Positions 5,461-10,031 of a stretch of DNA of 10,031 nt are shown here, piece after piece. The translations under genes and the position numbers were made by a program. The notes under the pieces are model-generated. The model was not told the DNA's origin and ran no database searches. It saw only the letters and a list, made by a program, of their open reading frames with translations. Every line of letters starts with the position of its first letter. Position 1 is the first letter of the stretch. The stretch comes from Symbiodinium natans (taxonomy: Eukaryota; Sar; Dinophyceae; Suessiales; Symbiodiniaceae): NCBI GenBank assembly GCA_905221605.1, contig CAJNDS010002634.1, positions 1,472,546 through 1,482,576 on the forward strand, given 5' to 3'.

Positions 5461-5760
5461 TATAATATTATGAAAGGCCCTCAGTATATTATTATTGTGC
5501 TTACATTATACACGGGCCTTTTATCTAATTAATAATACTGGCCCGTAGAATACAATTATAAGTGAACGAATACGTGCAGTGAACGCAGTAATTGTATGAA
5601 CGAAGTGAACAGTGAACTGAATTATTGTATTTGCAAGGAATTTAGGACGCGCGAAATACAATAATGGAGAGAACGAAGTGAAACAAAGGAATTTAAGGGG
5701 GCCACAATATTATTATTACAAAAGCCCCCTTAATAGTAAAACAACCAAAGGATAGGAAAG
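5461..5760. other. AT-rich island packed with inverted and direct repeats
   Basis: Composition switches abruptly to AT-rich. Inverted pairs are AAAGGCCC/GGGCCTTT (5473-5480 with 5514-5521), ATTATTGTATTT/AAATACAATAAT (5621-5632 with 5654-5665, perfect 12 bp) and TTAAGGGGGC/GCCCCCTTAA (5693-5702 with 5724-5733, perfect 10 bp). GAACGAAGTGAA occurs twice (5599-5610 and 5671-5682), with further AGTGAAC copies, and AAGGAATTTA occurs twice. No gene is visible. It resembles intergenic DNA of repeat-rich algal organelle genomes, so a nuclear insert of organelle DNA is possible. A foldback element is the other possibility. Confidence 0.5.
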
Positions 5761-5960
5761 TTATTCCTGATCCAATAGATGACAGGGAATTCCAGGAATT
5801 AAAATCTACGGTGACGGTGAGATGATCTTGCCTGGATCCTTCATTGTAGTTCTGTTGGGGGGAGGGTGGGGGGGGGGGGGTACCGCATATGTGGCTTCGC
5901 AAAGCAGCAAACTCCATAAACCAGATAAACCTGATCAACCCGATTATCCCTTTAAAGCCG
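5761..5960. other. Unique sequence continuing the AT-rich island, no gene supported
   Basis: It contains the G runs at 5857-5880. A minus-strand open frame of 81 codons (5938 to 5693) begins with a plausible phrase (MIRFIWFMEFAAL) but then reads through the complement of the G tract and the hairpin at 5693-5733. It is not convincing. Short inverted phrases (GGAATTCC, AGGAATTAAA) are present. Confidence 0.4.
5868..5880. repeat. 13-base poly-G tract
   Basis: Preceded by GGGGGGAGGGT and followed directly by GTAC-containing sequence, as at the G run ending at 1807. Confidence 0.85.
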
Positions 5961-6088
5961 ACAAAGCCTGCACACCCTGCCAGCCCTAGTACCCCGAGAA
6001 AGACTTTAGACCCTGCAAACCCGAAAAACCCTACATAAACCCTGTAAGCATTCTAAGACCTCCGAATCCTCCAAACCCTCTAAACCAT

Positions 6089-6199
6089 CCCTAACCCTAC
6101 TCCCTAAACCCCAAACCCTAAACCCTAAACCCCAAACCCTAAACCCCAAACCCTATACCCTACACCCTACACCCCAACCCTACACCCTAAACCCTAAAG
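6089..6199 (-). repeat. Mixed telomeric array, CCCTAAA orientation
   Basis: About fifteen units alternating CCCTAAA, CCCCAAA and CCCTACA. Diverged C-rich relatives extend on both sides from about 5985 to 6350. Confidence 0.85.
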
Positions 6200-6512
6200 C
6201 CCGTGCCAGGCGGAGTTGCGAACCCAGCAGGACAAGGCCTTTCCATGTCCCTAAACCCTCAACCCTCCCACAAAACCTCCCAAAACCCCAAGAACCCTGA
6301 CCTTCTCAAGCCCTAAGAAGTCCCTGCAAGCCTTGAAAAGGTTTAGGAGCCTACATCCCGAGCCCGGAGCTTTGACATGGTACTGTCTGAATTCTTGTGC
6401 CCAACCCTAAACCCGAACTCCTAAACAGCCCAGCACCGAAGGGGTGTCGCACACCACTGCGGATCGTCTGCAAGTGGTTGTGCCTAGCCAAGAACTGAGC
6501 TATGCATACCAC
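6200..6512. other. C-rich degenerate sequence and a unique island, no clear gene
   Basis: 6240-6350 is decayed telomere-like sequence (CCCTCAACCC, CCCAAAACCCC). 6360-6510 is unique and open in short frames on both strands. On the minus strand, TTCTTGGCTAG precedes about 22 open codons, and the plus strand is also open. Strand and coding status cannot be decided. Confidence 0.35.
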
Positions 6513-6581
6513 CCCCTAAACCCTAAACCCTAAGCCCTAAGCCCTAAGCCCTAAACCCTAAACCCTAAACCCTAAACCCTA
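6513..6581 (-). repeat. Telomeric array, CCCTAAA orientation, with a CCCTAAG block
   Basis: About ten units. Three consecutive CCCTAAG units sit between CCCTAAA units, a smaller version of the sorted block at 2372-2427. Confidence 0.93.
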
Positions 6582-6677
6582 CATACACTTGTTGGCTTTC
6601 CTTTTCTCTTTGTGTTTTGTTCTTTGTGGTATCCCCATGTTTAGAGGAGAAGGAAGTCTCGGAACTGGTTTGTGGTG

Positions 6678-6724
6678 TTTAGGGTTTAGGGTTTCGGGTT
6701 TCGGGTTTAGGGTTTAGGGTTAGG
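6678..6724 (+). repeat. Telomeric array, TTTAGGG orientation, with TTTCGGG variants
   Basis: About six to seven units with two adjacent TTTCGGG. A pyrimidine-rich run (6588-6632) and TTTAG at 6640-6644 lie upstream, with a short open stretch between. Confidence 0.88.
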
Positions 6725-6763
6725 ATTTGGTGCCTTCGGTGTTTCTGACGTGGGAATTTTCAG

Positions 6764-6811
6764 GGGGATGGGATGCTAATGTTTAGAACGAGTCTCGTCT
6801 TTGCGGAGCAG
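6764..6811 (+). CDS. Candidate 48-nt internal exon with both splice sites
   Basis: GGGAATTTTCAG ends at 6763 and CAG|GTGACC begins the next intron at 6812. Together they bound exactly 16 codons with no stop (phrase GDGMLMFRTSLVFAEQ). Both borders fit the general eukaryotic consensus, and the exon starts with G, as is common after dinoflagellate acceptors. It is short, so a chance match remains possible. No family can be named from 16 residues. Confidence 0.33.
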
Positions 6812-6854
6812 GTGACCGTTTTTTTAGCCTTGGGGAGGACATGAACCCTAGGGG

Positions 6855-6899
6855 GTTTAGGGTTTAGGGTTTAGGGTTTAGGGTTTAGGGTTTAGGGTT
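6855..6899 (+). repeat. Telomeric array, TTTAGGG orientation
   Basis: Six perfect units, preceded by CCCTAGGGGG. Confidence 0.93.
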
Positions 6900-7029
6900 C
6901 ATAAACCTTAGTAGGAGTTATCGTAATATAGGGTATGTGACCCCAGTTTTGGGGTTCATCTGGTCCCCAAGGAACTTTTCTCGACAGATCTGGACTCCAC
7001 TGTCGACCCCACCTTCCCCAAAAGAAGGT

Positions 7030-7097
7030 CCCTAAACCCTAAAGCCTAAACCCTAAACCCTCAACCCTAACCCCTAAACCCTAAACCCTAAACCCTA
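7030..7097 (-). repeat. Telomeric array, CCCTAAA orientation
   Basis: About nine units with AAGCCTAAA, CCCTCAA and CCCCTAAA variants. Confidence 0.9.
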
Positions 7098-7145
7098 CAG
7101 TCGCCCGAACCCGTACCTGCCCACCGCTTTTTTTGTCCCTGGCAG

Positions 7146-7208
7146 GCCATGTCTCGCAGCACCGCAGCAATAGCAATGCTGCGTCGGGGGCCCAAACTCT
7201 CTCTATAA
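7146..7208 (+). CDS. Candidate short exon after TTTTTTTGTCCCTGGCAG
   Basis: A seven-T run followed by GTCCCTGGCAG (ending 7145) is a strong acceptor-like site. The frame begins Ala-Met and stays open for 20 codons (phrase MSRSTAAIAMLRRGPKLSL) to a TAA at 7206-7208, just before a new TTTAGGG array. No family is recognised. The acceptor shares CTGGCAG|G with the sites ending at 3329 and 4009. Confidence 0.25.
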   Translation, partial: AMSRSTAAIAMLRRGPKLSL

Positions 7209-7221
7209 GGGCTTAGGGATG

Positions 7222-7267
7222 AGGGTTTAGGGTTTAGGGTTTAGGGGTTAGGGGTTAGGGGTTCGGG
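7222..7267 (+). repeat. Telomeric array with TTAGGGG block
   Basis: Three TTTAGGG units followed by three TTAGGGG units, a different seven-base permutation confined to the right end. Confidence 0.85.
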
Positions 7268-7320
7268 TTAGCTGACTTCTAGGACCCGGAGCCAGCCCCT
7301 CTTTCCTTTTGTATAGGGTG

Positions 7321-7355
7321 TAGGTTCCCTTACAAGCCCCTTGAAACCAAAAAGG
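7321..7355. repeat. Diverged fragment of the 4825-5051 element family
   Basis: TAGGTTCCCTTACAAGCCCC followed by TTGAAACCAAAAAGGG parallels TAGGTTCCCTTATAAACCCC followed by TTTAGGCAAAAAAGGG at 4979-5015. A telomeric array begins immediately at its right end. It is a truncated copy lacking the terminal inverted repeats. Confidence 0.6.
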
Positions 7356-7406
7356 GTTTAGGGTTTAGGGTTTAGGGTTCAGGGTTTAGGGTTTAGGGTT
7401 TAGGGC
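7354..7406 (+). repeat. Telomeric array, TTTAGGG orientation
   Basis: Seven units with one TTCAGGG. A shorter, degenerate relative is at 7470-7490. Confidence 0.9.
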
Positions 7407-7570
7407 TCCTAGGTCACGCCTGGGTCTAGGCTTAATAGGCTCGCAGCGGACGTCGTGTGCCTTTTCGGCTTCAGGGTTCAGGGTTTAGGGGCTTAAGGTT
7501 TTGGGTGTAAGGCTGGAACCGGCAAACCCTAAAGCCTAAACCATAAACCGTCCAAACCCCCGAGCTGTCC

Positions 7571-7630
7571 ATGGAGTGGGGCGTCAACGGCCGGGTGCAG
7601 TTGTTGGCAGTTTCTCCTTTGAAGTGGGAG
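7571..7630 (+). CDS. Candidate short coding segment starting at ATG
   Basis: An ATG at 7571 begins twenty open codons (phrases MEWGVNGRVQLL and VSPLKWE) that run straight into a TTTAGGG array at 7631, where the frame closes as F-R-V-stop. The context is protein-like, but there is no clear promoter or acceptor. If real, the array would supply the donor. No family is recognised. Confidence 0.22.
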
Positions 7631-7677
7631 TTTAGGGTTTAGGGCTAGGGTTTAGGTCTTAGGGTTTAGGGCTTAAG
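7631..7677 (+). repeat. Degenerate telomeric array, TTTAGGG orientation
   Basis: About six units with GCTAGGG and TCTTAGGG variants. Confidence 0.8.
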
Positions 7678-7751
7678 GCCTAGGCTACGAGGTTCATGGC
7701 TCAGGGTTCAGGGTTTTGGTCTCGTCGAGAACTTTGGGGTTTACTCTGCAG

Positions 7752-7870
7752 ACATCAGCTCAGGCTTCGAACACCAGCAGCCCTAGCAGCAGGAATGGGT
7801 TTTTACTTGAAGCTTGCAGGAGGTCTTCGAGTCTAGTGCATCCACGCGAATCCCATACAAATCTTTTCAA
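7752..7870 (+). CDS. Candidate Ser-rich exon
   Basis: TTTACTCTGCAG ends at 7751 and is acceptor-like. The frame that follows is open for about 40 codons (phrases TSAQASNTSSPSSRNGFLLE and SSLVHPRESH) until it enters the CCCTAAA array, where it reads KP-rich repeats. The Ser/Thr-rich composition suggests a disordered segment if translated. It could equally be a chance open stretch. Confidence 0.22.
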
Positions 7871-7979
7871 TCCCAAACCCTCAAGCCTAAAACGCCCTAA
7901 ACCCTAAACCCTGAACCCTCAACCCTAAACCCTAAACCCTAAACCCTAAAACACACCCTAAACCCTAAGAAGCCCTAAG
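7871..7979 (-). repeat. Telomeric array, CCCTAAA orientation
   Basis: About fourteen units with CCCTGAA, CCCTCAA, AAAACACACCC and AAGAAGCCC interruptions. Confidence 0.88.
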
Positions 7980-8071
7980 CGCCTGTCGTCCTGCTTTTTG
8001 AATGTTGAGGCAACGAGAGCCGGGCTCTGCGCTGCCAGGGCAGACGTCTCAACCTTGGTGTGCGTACGGAG
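7980..8071. other. Unique island, possible exon
   Basis: Two + frames are open across the island (one contains VEATRAGLCAARADVSTL, another NESRALRCQGRRLNLG). A CTGCCAG heptamer is at 8032-8038. A choice between frames or strands cannot be made. Confidence 0.25.
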
Positions 8072-8200
8072 TTTAGGGTTTAGGGTGTAGGGTGTAGGGT
8101 CTAGGGTTTAGTTAGGGTTTAGGGTTTAGGGTTTAGGGTTTAGGGTTTAGGGTTTAGGGTTTAGGGTTTAGGGTTTAGGGTTTAGGGTTTAGGGTTTAGG
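8072..8200 (+). repeat. Telomeric array, TTTAGGG orientation, left of the duplicated unit
   Basis: About eighteen units. Variants (TGTAGGG x2, TCTAGGG, TTAGTTAGGG) are confined to the left end and about twelve perfect units fill the right end. Confidence 0.95.
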
Positions 8201-8428
8201 GTGAGTGTCTGGGGCGGTTTGGAGAGGTTGTAGGGGGTAGGGGTGGGGACTGGAACCAGTCGATGCAGGATGCAGGGTTGTCGTCAAGAACCCCTTGAAA
8301 CCCTGTACTTGCAGGTTCATGGTACTTATTGACCAGCTTTCTAACGCCCCGTAAGTGCCCTAATATGGTTACAAGTACAGTTACAAGTACAGCAGCAATG
8401 GACTATAATCAGTACCATGAGCCTTAGT
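8201..8428. repeat. Duplicated foldback unit, copy 1
   Basis: This 228-base unit is almost identical to copy 2 at 8515-8740. Apart from two indels, I count only three substitutions. It contains inverted ends GGTTCATGGTACT (8314-8326) and AGTACCATGAGCC (8411-8423), pairing over 13 bases with one G-U. It also contains a direct repeat GTTACAAGTACA (8368-8379 and 8380-8391). Copy 1 has 12 extra bases (8293-8304) and lacks ten bases that form part of a stem in copy 2. There is no coding potential of note. Confidence 0.92.
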
Positions 8429-8516
8429 AGGGTTTAGGGTTCAGGTTTAGGGTTTAGGGTTTAGGGTTTAGGGTTTAGGGTTTAGGGTTTAGGGTTTAGG
8501 GTTTAGGGTTTAGGGT
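8428..8516 (+). repeat. Telomeric array between the two copies
   Basis: About twelve units. It starts with the same GGGTTTAGGGTTCAGGTTTA phrase as the array after copy 2, so the array start belongs to the duplicated unit. Confidence 0.95.
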
Positions 8517-8740
8517 GAGTGTCTGGGGCGGTTTGGAGAGGTTGTAGGGGGTAGGGGTGGGGACTGGAACCAGTCGATGCAGGATGCAGGGTTGTCGTCA
8601 AGAACCGTACTTGCAGGTTCATGGTACTTATTGACCAGCTTTAACTGTACTTCTAACGCCCCGTAAGTGCCCTAATATGGTTACAAGTACAGTTACAAGT
8701 ACAGCAACAATGGGTTATAATCAGTACCATGAGCCTTAGT
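8515..8740. repeat. Duplicated foldback unit, copy 2, with intact inner hairpin
   Basis: Offset from copy 1 is 314, then 302, then 312 because of the two indels. The outer inverted ends are at 8616-8628 and 8723-8735. The ten bases present only here (8643-8652) complete an inner hairpin in which 8642-8657 pairs with 8680-8695 at 15 of 16 positions, with a 22-nt loop. Copy 2 is therefore probably closer to the ancestral form. Confidence 0.92.
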
Positions 8741-8848
8741 AGGGTTTAGGGTTCAGGTTTAGGGTTTAGGGTTTAGGGTTTAGGGTTTAGGGTTTAGGGT
8801 TTAGGGTTTAGGGTTTAGGGTTTAGGGTTTAGGGTTTAGGGTTTAGGG
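8740..8848 (+). repeat. Telomeric array after copy 2
   Basis: About fifteen units, nearly all perfect after the first TTCAGG variant. It ends in the head-to-head junction TTTAGGGCCCTAAA (8842-8855). Confidence 0.96.
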
Positions 8849-8855
8849 CCCTAAA
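8842..8855. other. Head-to-head telomeric junction (perfect 14-bp palindrome)
   Basis: TTTAGGG meets CCCTAAA with no bases between them. The right arm is only one unit long and is followed by unique sequence. A similar but imperfect junction, GGTTTGGCCCTAAACC, lies at about 8949-8964. Confidence 0.75.
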
Positions 8856-8955
8856 GCCCAAGGCAGCCAAAGCCTGTAGGGCGTGCTAAGGAGCTGCCAT
8901 GCGCGCATCGCAGCGCTGGATGCGACCCGGTCGGATGAGCGGGTCGAAGGTTTGG

Positions 8956-8986
8956 CCCTAAACCCTAAACCCTAAACCCTAAACCC
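8956..8986 (-). repeat. Telomeric array, CCCTAAA orientation
   Basis: Four perfect units. The unique island before it (8856-8955) shows no gene I can support. Confidence 0.92.
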
Positions 8987-9105
8987 GGAAAGAGTGCTTG
9001 AACTTTTTTGGTTCAGAGGTCCCCACTGGCTAAGTGATTTTAGGGAACATCGGGTCTCAGGGTGCAGGTCTTTGGGCGTCTGTAGGCTGCTTTGTTGCAT
9101 TTCAG

Positions 9106-9283
9106 ACTCAGATGTTGTTCTGGGTTTTCTGGTGCAATGAGGCCACAAGCTGAGTCAGCTTCTTGTGGGGAGCGCTGTTGTCCTACGATGAAAAGGCTTG
9201 GGGTATGTTTGGCTGGCTCGCTTGCTTGTTCACCTCAATACTTCAAGTACTGCAAAGATGCTGCACCCTTTGCCACTTGTTAG
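9106..9283 (+). CDS. Candidate exon with strong acceptor, optional donor
   Basis: GCTGCTTTGTTGCATTTCAG ends at 9105 and is among the best acceptor-like sites here. One frame is open from there to a TAG just after 9283 (phrases FSGAMRPQAESASC and SPQYFKYCKDAAPF; Cys- and Ser-rich). A consensus donor GGG|GTATGT at 9203 would instead make a 97-nt internal exon. A second frame (from 9163 to 9447) runs on into the repeat at 9338-9388 and then a telomeric array; it is hydrophobic and less likely. No family is recognised. Confidence 0.32.
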
Positions 9284-9337
9284 TCTTATCCATCGGGTGC
9301 GCATGGGCCGAGAGTCGTTCCTATGTAATCTTGGTCA

Positions 9338-9388
9338 CCCAGTGGCACCCTTTTCCCTTTTTTTGGTTCAAGGTTCCTAAGCCTTATC
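9338..9388. repeat. Diverged left-half fragment of the 4825-5051 element family
   Basis: CCCAGTGGCACCCTTTTCCC followed by TTTTTTTGGTTCAAGGTTCC parallels CCCAGTAGTACCCTTATTCCC and the following TTTTTGGGGGTTTAGGTTCC at 4833-4874. A telomeric array follows directly, as at 7354. Confidence 0.6.
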
Positions 9389-9488
9389 CCCAAAACCCCA
9401 AACCCCAAACTTGGCCCCAGACCCGAAACCCTAAACCCCAAACTTGACCCTAAACCCTAAACCCTAAACCCTAAACCCTAAACCCCAA
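9388..9488 (-). repeat. Telomeric array with CCCCAAA variants, CCCTAAA orientation
   Basis: CCCCAAA/CCCCAAAC units occupy the left half, interrupted by TTGGCCCCAGACCCG and TTGACC. Five perfect CCCTAAA units fill the right half. Confidence 0.9.
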
Positions 9489-9528
9489 AGGTTCTAAGCC
9501 TTACAGACCTCTACAAAGGCTTCTGACC

Positions 9529-9844
9529 ATGGCTCGGCCCTTCACGGCCTGGAAGGACATCACGAAAGAGGCCCTGAGGGTTGTGTGGCATTTGGGGTTT
9601 AGGGTTTGGGGTTTAGGGTTTAGGGATTAGGGTTTAGGGTTTAGGGTTTAGGACACAAGGCTCCTTCCCGTGTAGCAGAGGATCTTATGCAGTTCTGGCG
9701 CAATCTGGTGCCACAACCGATCCGGGAAGGGGTGCGCATCGTCCAAGCCCTCCAGACTTCAACCCAGAAAAGCCAACAGCTCAGGCACGAAACGTCAGCC
9801 ACAAACCTCAGCAAACACTGAGCCCTCCAGGCACAAACTATTGA
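9529..9844 (+). CDS. Candidate two-exon ORF with a telomeric array as intron
   Basis: ACCATGGCT at 9526-9534 is a good eukaryotic start context. The frame reads MARPFTAWKDITKEALRVVW and onward to the array at 9593-9653. Removing 9597-9651, which begins GTTTAG and ends TTTAG, joins the frame to 9652 onward. That frame stays open (phrases AVLAQSGATTDPGRGAHRPS and PDFNPEKPTAQARN) to a TGA at 9842-9844. The result is about 87 codons. Two caveats apply. The second exon is open in all three + frames (another contains MQFWRNLVPQPIREGVRIVQ). And because the array offers GT and AG every seven bases, a frame-compatible splice can always be found. No family is recognised. Confidence 0.35.
9593..9653 (+). 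repeat. Telomeric array, TTTAGGG orientation, possible 55-bp intron
   Basis: About eight units including TTTGGGG and ATTAGGG variants. It separates two protein-like segments (9529-9596 and 9652-9841). Confidence 0.92.
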
Positions 9845-10031
9845 GGATTAGGTTTGCTGAGCAACCCTAAGACGTTCGACTACGAGCTAGAGTGGCCCAA
9901 ACCTCAGGGAGTCCTCAACCTTTTATATGCCCTGAATCCCAGATCCCTCAACCCGTGAAGCCCTCACCCCCCTGTATCCGTAGTAGTAGCCCTCAACCCC
10001 TGAAGCCCAAGACCCTGTTGAGGGGTTGGGG
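9845..10031. other. C-rich degenerate repeat-derived sequence
   Basis: Phrases such as CAACCCTAAGACG, CCCTCAACCCGTGAAGCCC and CCCTCAACCCCTGAAGCCC are diverged CCCTAAA-like units. The last two form a short direct repeat (around 9945-9963 and 9990-10009). No gene is visible. Confidence 0.5.

Noticed and set aside
5693-5938. Minus-strand open frame of 81 codons starting MIRFIWF
   Set aside because: It includes a run of prolines from the G tract and passes through a perfect hairpin. It is better explained as an open stretch in AT-rich non-coding DNA.
9163-9447. 94-codon plus-strand open frame
   Set aside because: It starts without ATG, runs from unique sequence through a dispersed repeat fragment into a telomeric array, and ends in KPQT repeats. 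The competing frame from 9106 has the better acceptor.
1-10031. tRNA, rRNA or other standard RNA genes
   Set aside because: I looked for tRNA arm motifs and conserved rRNA phrases on both strands and saw none. The GGTTCA-type phrases present belong to telomeric variants or the foldback units.

Overview
This window looks like nuclear DNA of an alga, most likely a dinoflagellate, with no intact conventional gene. About thirty arrays of the plant/algal-type telomere heptamer TTTAGGG, in both orientations, are scattered across all 10 kb. A green alga is the main alternative, since TTTAGGG is shared by many plants, green algae and dinoflagellates. The dinoflagellate reading rests on weaker clues. 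One is an 11-base match (2851-2861) to the 3' end of the dinoflagellate spliced leader. Another is a dispersed repeat whose translation reminds me of repeats common in Symbiodiniaceae sequences; that is recollection, not a search result. The third is the abundance of coding-like islands without conventional long ORFs. Prokaryotic features (ribosome binding sites, operons, rho-independent terminators) are absent.

Layout: 1-250 is C-rich, degenerate repeat-derived sequence. 300-700 holds a unique island with a coding-like but frame-broken segment. 700-1670 is dense in arrays in both orientations and includes a ~50-bp tandem repeat and a 25-base C tract. 1670-2335 is a unique spacer with a 67-nt hairpin. 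2335-2495 is a large array whose variant repeats are sorted into blocks. 2500-4440 alternates arrays, homopolymer G tracts and short candidate exons on both strands. 4440-5275 holds the most protein-like exon (possible ASCH/PUA-like), a 98-base perfect array and a foldback element with four 38-bp repeats. 5460-5960 is an AT-rich island full of inverted repeats, unlike its surroundings. 5960-8070 alternates mainly degenerate arrays and small islands. 8070-8850 contains a near-identical duplication of a foldback element, each copy flanked by telomeric arrays. 8850-10031 contains the clearest candidate exon pair (9529-9596 and 9652-9841), separated only by a telomeric array that begins GT and ends AG.

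The working idea is that this is interstitial or subtelomeric DNA in which telomeric repeats were inserted and amplified many times, partly inside introns. A TTTAGGG array has an in-frame stop in every frame every 21 bases. It also has a GT and an AG in every 7-base unit, so it can be spliced out in any phase if it lies in the transcribed sense. Coding calls here are weak: the islands are short, several are open in more than one frame, and no transcript evidence is available. All exon calls should be read as candidates.
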